This document shows, piece after piece, positions 9,347 through 18,419 of a DNA stretch of 64,000 nt; position 1 is the first letter of the stretch; the number at the start of each line of letters is the position of its first letter. The translations under genes were made by a program, and so were the position numbers. The notes under the pieces are model-generated. The model was not told the origin of the DNA. It saw only the letters and a program-made list of their open reading frames with translations, and did no database searches. Source of the DNA: G963664835 sp963664835 (GTDB taxonomy: Bacteria > Chloroflexota > UBA6077 > FW602-bin22 > JBCLEL01); the NCBI GenBank assembly GCA_963664835.2, contig CAXXUG010000008.1, positions 124,001 to 188,000 on the forward strand, given 5' to 3'.

Positions 9347-10066
9347 TCAAGACACAATAGAGACTACGATGGCGATGATGCCAACGACAACTCCACTTCC
9401 GGACAACGCCCACACCCAACGAGACTTCCAAGCTTCATAACGTGACTTGCCCTGACCTATAGCGAAGTAGACGGTTGGAATCAGAATTGCGCGTAATTTG
9501 CTTATGGCATAGCCAATTCCTACGAGAATTAGGAATGCATAATATCCCAATAACAAGGTTTTCCAGACGGTCCCGCCCTCAATGTCCGGTAGCACGATAG
9601 TCCCATGCGAAACGAAATTGAGAATGATCATAGCAATAGCCAAGGACCATGACACGCGCATAATAGCGAGCAGATAGTCTCTTCCGATAATAAGAGATAA
9701 AATTCGATGCCTCATGCCATCTAGGATATCAATGATCTTATCTTTGATTGGTGACATGTAATCATCAGGACAGTGAATTGTTACTCTCAAGGAAGAATCC
9801 GATTCTGGTGACAAGTCGATGGAGACAGACTTCTGATAATCATGAGAACGAGCACTGAGTGACATTTCTACAATCTGTTTGCTGGGGGCGTTCTCGAAGG
9901 ACTCTAGGTCTTCCCAGCAATTGAATTCTCTCTGAACTTCGTCCGCACAATCCGCTTCAAATACGACGTTGCCAAAGCCGTCTTCCATCAGTGACCAAAG
10001 TTTTTCAAGATCGGACAATTGGACGACATATGCTCCCTTTTTTTCTGTCCTAAATCTTGACCTCAT
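9347..10066 (-). CDS. Membrane protein with soluble N-terminal half, unknown
   Basis: A 239-residue protein. The first 135 residues are soluble and acidic with no recognised domain; the rest has three hydrophobic spans (about 141-160, 170-192 and 217-237), with a basic loop RYEAWKSR before the last. It has no GCCGGC and is visibly AT-richer than flanking genes, so it is probably acquired. It lies within the defence island on the opposite strand. A membrane effector is an idea only; no ligand-binding motif is recognised. Confidence 0.65.
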   Translation of the reverse strand: MRSRFRTEKKGAYVVQLSDLEKLWSLMEDGFGNVVFEADCADEVQREFNCWEDLESFENAPSKQIVEMSLSARSHDYQKSVSIDLSPESDSSLRVTIHCPDDYMSPIKDKIIDILDGMRHRILSLIIGRDYLLAIMRVSWSLAIAMIILNFVSHGTIVLPDIEGGTVWKTLLLGYYAFLILVGIGYAISKLRAILIPTVYFAIGQGKSRYEAWKSRWVWALSGSGVVVGIIAIVVSIVS

Positions 10067-10307
10067 CTCAATTCACCATCTGTCCTATTCCCCGGCACAA
10101 AACCAGCTAGTGTAATCCTTGTGCCGTATCTATGCGCGTGGGCATGCACCTTCCAGCGCAGATCGCGTCGAGCTCCTATACTACGGCGGTGACGCTCGCT
10201 CTTAACTCTCGCTCGCAGCGGTGCCCGCCTCAAATTCCATCTACCGGTGCTCTGCCGGTCCCTGGGCCAAGTCTGGGCAAAGTTAGTCACCGTAGCGCAT
10301 GTCCGCA

Positions 10308-10346
10308 GGTTTACAAGTGGATGGATTCTACCATAAAATGTAAACC
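10308..10346 (+). promoter_or_regulatory. Promoter with inverted-repeat operator before XRE-ImmA gene
   Basis: A perfect 8-base inverted repeat, GGTTTACA (10308-10315) and TGTAAACC (10339-10346), brackets a promoter: -35 TTTACA (10310-10315), 17-base spacer, -10 ATAAAA (10333-10338). The following gene encodes an XRE repressor-like protein, so autoregulation through this operator is the likely design. GGAGGG (10351-10356) is the ribosome binding site for the ATG at 10361. Confidence 0.6.
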
Positions 10347-10360
10347 CAAAGGAGGGATAA

Positions 10361-11413
10361 ATGTTCGGCGAACGTCTCAAGCTGGCTAGAAAACGCAGCG
10401 GCCTGTCGCTACGGGCGCTATCCTCACGCATCGAAGGCATTGTTTCGGCCCAGGCCATAGGGAAGTACGAGCGCGGCGAGATGATGCCCAGTTCGAACGT
10501 AGCTATAGCTCTGTCAGACGCCATGGGCGTATCCCTCAGCTACCTACTGAGCCCTTCAAACGTCTCCTTGGAGTCGGTTGAGTTCAGAAAGCTGACTTCA
10601 ACCAGGGCGAGGGAACGAGCAGCTGTGGAGGCAGAAGTGCTGGATCATGTGGACCGTTACCTGCAAGTTGAGGAACTGCTAGGGCTCTCTGGCGATGTGC
10701 GGGAAGAACCCGACGGTGCGCCATACCCCATCAAGGATGTCGAAGACGCAGAGCGGGCGGCGATGTCGCTGCGCTCGGCCTGGAACCTCGGCGGGAGTCG
10801 AATTCCGGACTTGACCGAGCTGATGGAGGATCATGGCATCAAGGTCTTCAAGCTGAGCTTACCCGAATCTGTGGATGGGCTCAGTTGCCGCGTGCGCCGG
10901 GTCGGTGGAGACGACGTGCCCGTGGTGATCTGCTCCACCGCGAAGTCACTTGAACGACAGCGGTTCACGATGGCTCACGAGTTGGGCCACATTGTCTTGG
11001 ACATTCCTTCCACCATGCAGGAAGAGAAGGTCTGCCATCGATTTGCCGGCGCCTTTCTGGCGCCTCGGAGCGAACTCATCAGTGAAGTTGGACACCGGCG
11101 GTACAATTTCGCTTTCACCGAACTCATGGATATCAAGAAAATGTTCGGCATAAGCGCGGCGGCCTTGGTAATGCGAATGCGTGACTTGGGAATCATTAAG
11201 GAGTCGACCATGCAGCGCATATTCCGTGGCATCGGCCGGCGCTGGAGGCGGAATGAGCCCTGCCCACTCAAGCGAAGGGAGAGCCCCAAACGTTTCGTTC
11301 GTCTCTGTTTGAGAGCGCTGGCGGAGAACGAGATATCGGAATCCAAGACCGCGGAGTTGCTACGGATGCGAGTCAGCGAAGTCCAGCGCTTCATGGAGGG
11401 CTCGGCTGCCTAG
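10361..11413 (+). CDS. XRE regulator with ImmA/IrrE metallopeptidase domain (antitoxin-type)
   Basis: A 350-residue protein: N-terminal helix-turn-helix (FGERLKLARKRSGLSLRALSSRI.., residues 1-65), then an ImmA/IrrE zinc peptidase with MAHELGHIVLD (HExxH, about residues 204-214) and the following FAGAFLAP segment, then a basic C-terminal extension. Proteins of this build act as repressors or antitoxins whose peptidase relieves repression. A PIN-like gene starts 7 bases downstream, the usual partner in this TA type. The same arrangement recurs at 30.5-32.2 kb. Confidence 0.85.
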   Translation: MFGERLKLARKRSGLSLRALSSRIEGIVSAQAIGKYERGEMMPSSNVAIALSDAMGVSLSYLLSPSNVSLESVEFRKLTSTRARERAAVEAEVLDHVDRYLQVEELLGLSGDVREEPDGAPYPIKDVEDAERAAMSLRSAWNLGGSRIPDLTELMEDHGIKVFKLSLPESVDGLSCRVRRVGGDDVPVVICSTAKSLERQRFTMAHELGHIVLDIPSTMQEEKVCHRFAGAFLAPRSELISEVGHRRYNFAFTELMDIKKMFGISAAALVMRMRDLGIIKESTMQRIFRGIGRRWRRNEPCPLKRRESPKRFVRLCLRALAENEISESKTAELLRMRVSEVQRFMEGSAA

Positions 11414-11420
11414 GAAACCA

Positions 11421-11921
11421 TTGAGGGTCCTGGTGAGCGACAGCTCCGTCTTGATCGAATTCTCAAAACGCAGGCTGCTTGACAAGATATTCGAACTGGC
11501 AGTCGAGTTCGCGGTGCCGGACTTGCTCTTCCACGAGGAACTGATCGACCTGGGCCCATACAGCCGGCAGGATCTTCTTCGTTTCGGTATGAGAGTTGAA
11601 TCGCTGAATCCAGAGGGGGTTGGTATGGCAATCGCCTATCAATCCAAGCGTCCTGCATTGAGCCTGGTGGATTCTTTCGCTCTCGCCCTTGCCAATCACC
11701 ACGGATGGCACCTCCTCACGGAAGATAGGATCATGCGCAGCGTCGCCCAATCAGAGGGAATCAAGCACCGCGATGCGATGTGGATCATCGACAATATGTT
11801 GACGGCTGGAATCATATCGCAAGGGCAGATCGTCACAGTGCTTGAAGCTATGCGAGACGATCCAAGATGTCCGGTTCCAAACCGTGAATTGGATCTTCGG
11901 CTTCGTAGGCTTAGCGTCTAA
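11421..11921 (+). CDS. PIN-domain nuclease, probable toxin
   Basis: A 166-residue PIN-like protein of the DUF3368 kind. The N-terminus VLVSDSSVLIEFSKR gives the first acidic residue (Asp6-7 region). SLVDSFALALANHHGWHLLTEDRIMRSVA (about 93-120) gives the second Asp and the TED motif. PIN toxins cleave RNA. TTG start immediately behind the XRE-ImmA stop; no strong ribosome binding site, so translation coupling is likely. Confidence 0.75.
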   Translation: MRVLVSDSSVLIEFSKRRLLDKIFELAVEFAVPDLLFHEELIDLGPYSRQDLLRFGMRVESLNPEGVGMAIAYQSKRPALSLVDSFALALANHHGWHLLTEDRIMRSVAQSEGIKHRDAMWIIDNMLTAGIISQGQIVTVLEAMRDDPRCPVPNRELDLRLRRLSV

Positions 11922-12100
11922 GCTGGCAAATTACGCCTCTGGCTTTATAGCAGAGTCACCCGCCGGCCCAGTCCGTCAAGCTCTCGGCCGACACGCTGAT
12001 TGGTTCTTGGCAAGCCGGCTGGCCAACGTGCTCAAAGAACTGAAATCGCTCTGACGCCGGCGCCTATCGTATTACCCAGAGACTACGACGAGCTTGTCTC

Positions 12101-13090
12101 CTAAATCGCCTGGGGCGTATCGACGTGGGTGGGCACGCCCTCCTCGGCGAAGATCGTGTCGATCTCTTCCCGAATCTCGGCGTCGAGCTTCCACCCTACC
12201 GCGGCGACGTTTTCCTTCAGCTCCCACTCGTTGCGCACACCTACCAAACCGACCGAAACTGCCGGATGGCCCAGCGTCCAGGCGATGGCCAACTGCGCGA
12301 CTGACTTGTCGTGCCGGCCGGCGACCGCCTTCAGGCGCTCGACGACCTTCAGCTCCTTCGCGAACTCCTCTTGCTTGAACAAAGGGAGCTCGAACGCGAG
12401 ACCTTTGCTTCTCCAATCGCCCTCGCCGAAGGTCGTGTCCGGCGTGAACGCGCCGGCGAGGAGCCCGAACGCGAGGGTCCCATAGGCCATGTACCCAATC
12501 TTCTTTTCCAGGCAGTAGGGTAATACCCTCGACTCCATTCGCCGGTCGAACATGTGGTAGCCGACCTGGTTGGCCGCCAGATGACCGTGCTGCTCACACT
12601 CGTCCATCATCTCCGGCGTGAAGTTCGAAACACCGTATTGCCGGATCTTCCCGTCCGCCTTCAGCCTCTCCAAGGCTCGTATCGTTTCTTCGAAGGGGGT
12701 GTCGTGATCGGGCCAGTGGATCAGCAGCAGGTCCAGGTAATCCGTTTCCATTCTGCGAAGGCAGCCCTCGGCGCGCTCGATGACAAAGTCATGCTTCGAG
12801 TTGCGGCCCACGTTATTCCCATCCCCATCGATCCTAAAGCCCACCTTGCTCACGAGGACCACGTCTTTCCTTCGGTCGCCCAGCGCCTTTGCGAGAAGGA
12901 TTTCGGAATGGTACGGCCCATACATCTCGGCAGTGTCGAAAAGAGTGATTCCGTGGTCGATGGCGGCGTTTACCGCGTCACTAGCCTCGCCAACGTCGAT
13001 ATGCCCGTAGTCGGTCGTGCTCATCTCCCAAGTTCCAAACCCTAACGCCGAAGTAAAGAGTCCGCTGTCTCCAAGCTGTCGCTGCTCCAT
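12101..13090 (-). CDS. Aldo/keto reductase
   Basis: NADPH-dependent carbonyl reductase of the aldo/keto reductase family, 329 residues, cytoplasmic. The catalytic tetrad is visible: Asp and Tyr in LFDTAEMYGPYHSE (about 50-63), Lys in VVLVSKVGF (about 82) and His in LLLIHWPDHD (about 125). The C-terminal SVAQLAIAWTLGHPAVSVGLVGVRN is the cofactor-binding end. ATG start with GGAGGGAG a few bases before it. Substrate unknown. Confidence 0.92.
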   Translation of the reverse strand: MEQRQLGDSGLFTSALGFGTWEMSTTDYGHIDVGEASDAVNAAIDHGITLFDTAEMYGPYHSEILLAKALGDRRKDVVLVSKVGFRIDGDGNNVGRNSKHDFVIERAEGCLRRMETDYLDLLLIHWPDHDTPFEETIRALERLKADGKIRQYGVSNFTPEMMDECEQHGHLAANQVGYHMFDRRMESRVLPYCLEKKIGYMAYGTLAFGLLAGAFTPDTTFGEGDWRSKGLAFELPLFKQEEFAKELKVVERLKAVAGRHDKSVAQLAIAWTLGHPAVSVGLVGVRNEWELKENVAAVGWKLDAEIREEIDTIFAEEGVPTHVDTPQAI

Positions 13091-13169
13091 AGCCTCTCCC
13101 TCCTATGGTGACATCAAATTTGATGGCGCGGTAAGTCGAATGCCTGCTCAAGATTCTGAAGGATGAAAA

Positions 13170-13244
13170 TCAGGACGCGGCCGGCTTCTTGTTCGGATGT
13201 TTTCTGCAGTCGCCATCCACAGGCACATTGGCGTCAATGAAGGC
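13170..13244 (-). pseudogene. N-terminal remnant of a VapC (PIN) toxin
   Basis: Directly after the antitoxin gene, in a shifted frame, the sequence reads FIDANVPVDGDCRKHPNKKP and ends at a TGA (13170-13172). This matches the first strand of PIN toxins (FIDANV..., usually followed by HP.K.P). The remaining ~110 residues are missing, so the toxin is lost. Confidence 0.55.
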
Positions 13245-13482
13245 CGCCCGGTCTACGGGCTGCGTCCAACTCCCGTGAGAGCGTAGCAGGGTCCGGCGGG
13301 TCTTCCACCTCCAGCGTAACCAGCCGGCCGACCGCCTCAATACGACGCTCTAGCATGACGCGTTCATAGGCATCATCGATCAGTCGCCGCACCAGGTCAG
13401 AGATGGACACACCCATGTCTTCGGCAAGCTCTTCCAGCCGCCGCTTGAGTTTCGCATCGAGTGGTAAGTCCAACCGGTCCAT
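13234..13482 (-). CDS. Ribbon-helix-helix antitoxin (VapB-like), orphan
   Basis: About 82 residues. MDRLDLPLDAKLKRRLEELA begins an RHH DNA-binding domain, with MGVSISDLVRRLIDDAY as the second helix; the C-terminal half would wrap the toxin. The ATG at 13482 is chosen over 13539 because AAGGGGA lies just before it. Only a fragment of the toxin follows (13170-13244). Confidence 0.7.
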   Translation of the reverse strand: MDRLDLPLDAKLKRRLEELAEDMGVSISDLVRRLIDDAYERVMLERRIEAVGRLVTLEVEDPPDPATLSRELDAARRPGGLH

Positions 13483-13749
13483 ATCCGGACTCCCCTTGCG
13501 CGGATATTCGATCGTGGAATTAAGTTTGCAGTGTGCCAATGTCCTCAGTCAACCCCGCCGGCAAGACTGAGACTCGTTCAACTTACTTGCCAGCCAGTTG
13601 CGCTCTATGGAGATCATCAGGTCACTCTGCAGGCGGATCGTACAGTCACGGGCTCATCCCCGGTGCGGTGAGCTTGTCTCGCGATTATCAATCATTCGAG
13701 AGTCTATTCTGCCGTGGATCTAGACTTGGAAACTCCTTGTGGGACAACA

Positions 13750-15066
13750 TCATCTCCGTTCCAGGTACTTGATCATCTTCCGTAGCATTTCGTTGAATCG
13801 CTTCTTCAGCTCCTCCAAGTCTTGTCCGTCATATTCCAATCGGACGTTCGCAGCACCAACGGAAAACGTCCACAGACAATGGTGCGTGTCCGAACTATTC
13901 TTGACTTCCATCAAGACGTGCTCGTCCTGCCTACCTTGGAAGGTGGTCAGGTAAATCGACAATCTGATGGAGATGGTCCGCAATTGATCTGGCAAGGCCG
14001 AATGGTCTGGGAAAGATGGCAGACTGGCTGAGTCTTCGCAGAGGGTAACCACTCGGCCATCTATCGTAGTTACGAAGAGACTGACCATTGTCCGTACTTT
14101 AGCGAACACATCTGAGAACAACTCTATCCTGCCTTGGCAGTATCCATAGAACGGATACAAGACGGCAGTCAAATACTCGTTGGCCAATAGAGTTTCATCC
14201 CCGGTTTTCGCCAATGATCGCTTGAAGAGAGCGATTTCCTTGTCTATGTCGTCCACATCTTCTATCGACTCTCCACGAGCGGCTTTCAGGTGAAGCCTCA
14301 GGGAGTACTCGCAGCAAGTTGCGATATAGCTGATGAATGCGGTTAGATCCTCCGTCTTATCGGCCTGTTCAAGCTCGTTTAGGTACTCCCCTCGATTCTC
14401 CTGACGAATCATCGCCACCGTGTACCCATGTTTGATGAGGATCATGTTCAACAGCAGCCGGGCCATGCGTCCATTCCCGTCGTCAAAGGGATGGATGCGA
14501 ACGAAACGATAGTGGAAGGTGGCCGCAATGATGATGGGATGTTCGCCGGCGCGCTCCTTCGACCTGTACCAGTCGATGAGGTCGCTCATCACCGGCTTCA
14601 CCTGCTCCGGAGGGGCAAAGTAGATTGTTTCGCCGGTCGATGTCTCAACGTTGTTGGGCATAGTCTTGTAGTCACCAATCGAAATCGTCCGTCTAACTGG
14701 TCTCCCATCCGGAGTCGCCGCGTCCATTTCGTAGGGTTCCTTCAGCAGAATCCGGTGGAGATTTCGTATGAAGACTTCGTTTAGCTCGTGGTCGTCGTTG
14801 ATCGCGGACTCAATTGCCTTGACAGCACTGTCATGCCCTTCGATGTCCAGGTGGTCCCTCATGGGCTTGCCGCTCGCGGTAAGCCCATGGAGGATGAGGT
14901 TGCGGGTCTCTCCGAGGGTAAGGTTGTTGCCTTCGATAGCGTTCGAGTGATAGTTCGACTCGAGCCTGAGCTTCTGTTCCACCTGCGCTAAAGCGATGGC
15001 CGGCAGCGGACGCAGACCGTCGAGTTCTTCCTTGAGCCGGTCGATGGCGTCAAGTGCGTTGATCAT
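13750..15066 (-). CDS. Fic-family AMP transferase
   Basis: A 438-residue Fic protein. The catalytic loop HPFDDGNGRMAR lies at about residues 196-207, preceded by ATFHYRFVRI. An N-terminal inhibitory motif SNAIEGN (about 41-47, S-x-x-x-E-G) blocks ATP in this class until relieved. Fic proteins transfer AMP to hydroxyls of target proteins; this one carries its own inhibitor, so it needs no separate antitoxin. The C-terminal 180 residues are unassigned. It lies among TA remnants. Confidence 0.9.
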   Translation of the reverse strand: MINALDAIDRLKEELDGLRPLPAIALAQVEQKLRLESNYHSNAIEGNNLTLGETRNLILHGLTASGKPMRDHLDIEGHDSAVKAIESAINDDHELNEVFIRNLHRILLKEPYEMDAATPDGRPVRRTISIGDYKTMPNNVETSTGETIYFAPPEQVKPVMSDLIDWYRSKERAGEHPIIIAATFHYRFVRIHPFDDGNGRMARLLLNMILIKHGYTVAMIRQENRGEYLNELEQADKTEDLTAFISYIATCCEYSLRLHLKAARGESIEDVDDIDKEIALFKRSLAKTGDETLLANEYLTAVLYPFYGYCQGRIELFSDVFAKVRTMVSLFVTTIDGRVVTLCEDSASLPSFPDHSALPDQLRTISIRLSIYLTTFQGRQDEHVLMEVKNSSDTHHCLWTFSVGAANVRLEYDGQDLEELKKRFNEMLRKMIKYLERR

Positions 15067-15205
15067 CTTGGTGACTAATCTCGTTGCTCAATTCAGTTCG
15101 AAAATAGGACCGCCAAAGCCGTAGGTCCAACCGCGCCAATTGCCAACTACACCTGTGGCTATTCTCATTAACGAAGGTAAGTATCCGGCGCGCTGATGGA
15201 TCCCG

Positions 15206-15418
15206 TCAACGCCGCCGGTGGGCGAACAGCAGACACGCCTGAATGTCCTCAGTTTCCAAGATCGGGTATTCTCGAAGAATCGTTTCGGCAGTGTCACCGG
15301 ATGCGAGCATTCCCAGAATGTGCTCAACTGCGATGCGCATGTCGCGAATGATTGGCTTTCCGCCAAAGATGTCTGCCCGCACGGTGATGCGATTTAGCAA
15401 CTCAGGATTGGCGGTCAT
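15206..15418 (-). CDS. DUF433 antitoxin, orphan
   Basis: A 70-residue DUF433 protein: ITVRADIFGGKPIIRDMRIAVEHILGMLASGDTAE is the family hallmark, followed by ILREYPILETEDIQACLLFA. These winged-helix antitoxins normally precede a DUF5615 PIN-like toxin. Here the next 140 bases up to the Fic gene contain no such toxin, so the antitoxin is alone. GGAGAG lies before the ATG. Confidence 0.8.
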   Translation of the reverse strand: MTANPELLNRITVRADIFGGKPIIRDMRIAVEHILGMLASGDTAETILREYPILETEDIQACLLFAHRRR

Positions 15419-15601
15419 GTATCTCTCCTTCCACGTTACGCAGATGATTGCTTGTAATTCGGCGCCGCCTGTAGCATAGCACCCGATAGAAACTTGTCGT
15501 CACTGCTGGCCCGCGAATGTGTGCAAGTCAACGTCGCCGGATTGACCGGGGCAAGTCTCGGATTCTCTTGCCGAGACCGAGGCCTACAAGTCCGAGTGGC
15601 G

Positions 15602-16045
15602 TTAGGTCGCGCTAGGGCGCAACGGATGCTGCCAGCGAAGTTCTGGGAATCGGCTGAAGTCGGAGTCCGTCGACACCATCGTACAGTCATGCTCTATAGC
15701 GATCGCCGCGTGCTGAGCATCGGCGACTACCTTGCCAGTGGCGCCTGACGCGCGGCACAATCCTTCGAATATGTCCAGATGATCAGGGCCGGGAGTCACA
15801 ATCCGCGCCGTCGGGCGTTCTACGAGCGAGGCAACGAACGCCAGCGACTGATCAAGAGAAGACTGCGGATCAAAGATTCGAGGATTAGTTGCGACTCGGA
15901 ACAAGCCCGAGAGAACTAGCACCGAGAGAGCGAACGGCTCCGGCCCAGTGGCCAAACGCGTTAGCCAACTCGCGTACTCGGCATGATCATCAGTCGAGTC
16001 CTCGACATGCGAATGAATCAGGATATTCACATCCGGGAGCAACAT
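15602..16045 (-). CDS. VapC-type PIN toxin
   Basis: A 147-residue PIN ribonuclease. LLPDVNILIHSHV gives the first catalytic Asp (5), ADAQHAAIAIEHDCTMVSTDSDFSRF (about 108-133) gives the later Asp pair, and RFPELRWQHPL is the normal C-terminus of this subfamily. It follows its antitoxin by a few bases. The toxin frame looks intact while the antitoxin frame is broken. Confidence 0.82.
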   Translation of the reverse strand: MLLPDVNILIHSHVEDSTDDHAEYASWLTRLATGPEPFALSVLVLSGLFRVATNPRIFDPQSSLDQSLAFVASLVERPTARIVTPGPDHLDIFEGLCRASGATGKVVADAQHAAIAIEHDCTMVSTDSDFSRFPELRWQHPLRPSAT

Positions 16046-16051
16046 CTACAT

Positions 16052-16308
16052 TCAGCTATGCCGGCGCGCGAATTGCTCCACGTCGTCGCCCGCGTCGAGG
16101 GCCCTGGGTCGGTCCAGATCGATGCCGGGGCGGGGACGGACGCCGCGCACTGTAACCAACCGGAATGGCGGCGGCTCCGATGGCTCCGACGCTTCAGCGC
16201 GTCAGTCAGCGTTCTGGAGATATAGGCGCTCACGCTGATGCCGGAGGCGGCCGCAGCCCGCCGCACCTGCTTGGCCAGTTGATCGTCAAGCGAAATCGTC
16301 ATTCTCAT
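16052..16308 (-). pseudogene. VapB-type antitoxin with a frameshift
   Basis: The N-terminus MRMTISLDDQLAKQVRRAAA..ISVSAYISRTLTDALK is an intact ribbon-helix-helix domain (ATG 16308). After about residue 40, the reading frame that makes sense changes: the -1 frame gives PPPFRLVTV..RPGIDLDRPRAL, the standard toxin-binding tail, ending at TGA 16052-16054 just before the toxin ATG. The frame with the open start instead runs into nonsense. One base was gained or lost at about 16185-16205, not in a homopolymer. If real, DNA binding survives but toxin neutralisation should fail. Confidence 0.7.
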
Positions 16309-16350
16309 GATGCACAGCATATCAAACGGGCATCTAAGCATAAGCGCTGA

Positions 16351-17895
16351 TCAGGGCGTGACCTCGTAGTACACCTCCGCCACCTTTTTCCCGCCGGCGT
16401 ACACGAACACCGCGTAGTGGCCGGGCGCCCACAGCTCATTTGGCTCCCTGCCCACACTGGCCCAAATCACTGTACCGGCGGGCCCGGGATACGTAGGCAG
16501 CGTGAGCCTCACATGGTTGAAGTCGAATCCGTCCTGGTAATGCTCCACAATTTCCACCGGCAGATCCTGGCGGTCCGATACACTGAAAGCAACGTCTATC
16601 GCAATGAACAAGTCTTCGCCAATCCCTTGGGAGGAAAAGGTGGACACGCGCGGTCCGTCCTTTCCGGCCGCGAGGTAGGCGTCCTTCACCAGCCCGTTGA
16701 TACGCGGTAGTTCAACGTCCACCTGGCTCCTATCGACATGAGAAAGGTCGTAGGCACCGGCTCCGTCATACCAGCGAGCGATGACTGCGTCTGCGGCTCC
16801 GTCGTCCGAACGAAACGCTGCCATGACGTGATTGATACCTAGCGAGGTGCCGGAGTTTTCGTCCGCTTCTTCTTCCATCTTCGATGTGAGATAAAGCTCT
16901 CGGAACCCTAGCTGAAACTCCCGGGCTCCCAGGGTACGATACAGATCCATGAACAGCCGTTCACCCAATGAGTAATCGCAATCGAACCCAGCGTCGCCAC
17001 GCAGGAATCCCCGAGACTCCAACTCGGAGATACTGCCGGCGTGAGCGCAAGGTGGGCTAGTAACCGCTGGCGGACGCCCGGTTCGCGCAGAATCGATAAT
17101 CGCGGCCATAATGCGAACGGCGCCCTCGGCGATCCATCTGGTATTACCGAACCAGTAGTGGTGGGACACTTCGTGAGCGATGATCGGGCCGGCGCGGTCC
17201 GCTCTCCAACTCTCGTCGTCGACATCGGCTTCAGCGCGGATGGCGATGAAATCTCCGAAGTTCCTTCCCCCTGCAGAGCCGGGAACGACGTCGTCAAAGA
17301 GCAGACCTACGTAGTTCGTCGGCAGGGGCGCGTCCAAATATGCTTCGGCGCTGCGCACCGCGTGCTCCAACAAGTCCATGGAGCGCCCCGCGCCCGGAGC
17401 GGTTCTAGTTATGGTGAGGACCACTGCGCCAGACAAGGGTAGGGTGGCCGTGCGCCATTCTATGTCAACAATATTCGGATCCAGAAGATCGTTTACGAGG
17501 GAGGGATTGGTTTCCGCGACGCCGGCAAGCGTGGCGACGATCGGGGTCAGTTTGCCCGTTATGCCGCGTTGCAGAACGGGGTGAGACAACACGGCATTAA
17601 ACGTCTCAGGCGCGACGTCGGCGAGCCTTGAGAGTGAACACGTCGCGGCCCTATTCGGCGACTCGAAGGTCTCGAGAAACGGCATACGCGCAATCCGCAA
17701 CGCCGCTTCCGGGTCCTGTCTCGCTATCATAGCAATATTGACGATAGTCAAGGCCTTCTCGTGGGTGATCCCGTCTTGAACCCACTCCAATGAAAAAACG
17801 GTCCTAGCGAGCTCGGGATCAACCGACGACAAGTAGGATATGCCATACCTTGCCGTGATTTCAGGCTCTTCAATCCCATCTTCTATCCAACTCAA
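16351..17895 (-). CDS. HExxH metalloprotease-like protein lacking its membrane anchor
   Basis: A 514-residue paralogue of the protein at 18420-20315. The zinc site is HEVSHHYWFGN followed by WIAEGAV, giving HExxH plus a downstream Glu as in M1-type gluzincins (about residues 235-255). Two short repeats with WIEDGI and WVQDGI precede it. The last 16 residues before the stop are nearly identical in the two paralogues. It has no signal or anchor: the TTG start falls in the middle of the region corresponding to WIRNGI of the paralogue, and the upstream frame soon meets a stop. It may be N-terminally truncated, or cytoplasmic. Confidence 0.7.
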   Translation of the reverse strand: MSWIEDGIEEPEITARYGISYLSSVDPELARTVFSLEWVQDGITHEKALTIVNIAMIARQDPEAALRIARMPFLETFESPNRAATCSLSRLADVAPETFNAVLSHPVLQRGITGKLTPIVATLAGVAETNPSLVNDLLDPNIVDIEWRTATLPLSGAVVLTITRTAPGAGRSMDLLEHAVRSAEAYLDAPLPTNYVGLLFDDVVPGSAGGRNFGDFIAIRAEADVDDESWRADRAGPIIAHEVSHHYWFGNTRWIAEGAVRIMAAIIDSARTGRPPAVTSPPCAHAGSISELESRGFLRGDAGFDCDYSLGERLFMDLYRTLGAREFQLGFRELYLTSKMEEEADENSGTSLGINHVMAAFRSDDGAADAVIARWYDGAGAYDLSHVDRSQVDVELPRINGLVKDAYLAAGKDGPRVSTFSSQGIGEDLFIAIDVAFSVSDRQDLPVEIVEHYQDGFDFNHVRLTLPTYPGPAGTVIWASVGREPNELWAPGHYAVFVYAGGKKVAEVYYEVTP

Positions 17896-18419
17896 AGATA
17901 CGACCTCCCAAGCAATTTCAAAATGGCTGACCCCAAAATGGAGTATGCATGTTTTCGCCGTGGTCTCTGGTTAGTCAACGCGATCTCGCACCCGCGCTCA
18001 AGATCCTACGCTCGAAGCCAGAGGGAAGGCTCTCCGCCCTGATGCAAAGGATATTCCTGATCGCGCTAGACTCCAAATCGTGAATCCCGTCCTTTGCCCA
18101 ACCCGACTTCCCGATTGAGGAGGCCGGATCTCGGCCCCCTGCCTCCAACCATGGCCCATTCTCCGAATCGCCGAAGATAAACGTCGCGGTCTTCGAGGTT
18201 GGAAACTGTCACACTCGTCCGAGAACCGGTGAACGTTGAAGACCGCTTAGCGGCAACCACGACCTTGGGAGTGAGCGAGTTGATGACTGCCGGCGTCAGG
18301 GGACAGGCAAGCGCTGGCGTCAGGAAGTTGGTAACCTTGCGCACCAGAGCCGGAATGGCCGTCGGTGTCGCGATGTTTATTCTTAGGGGACTCCGCCATT
18401 CGGCTGATGTCCGTGCCCG
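17896..18419 (-). other. Gap between the two protease paralogues, no gene supported
   Basis: Short open frames exist on both strands but have no recognisable domain and no convincing ribosome binding site. A remnant of the missing N-terminus of the 16351-17895 gene was looked for here and not recognised. Confidence 0.5.

Noticed and set aside
11842..12054. 70-codon frame overlapping the PIN gene end
   Set aside because: No domain; considered as a shifted PIN tail, but the PIN protein already has a normal length.
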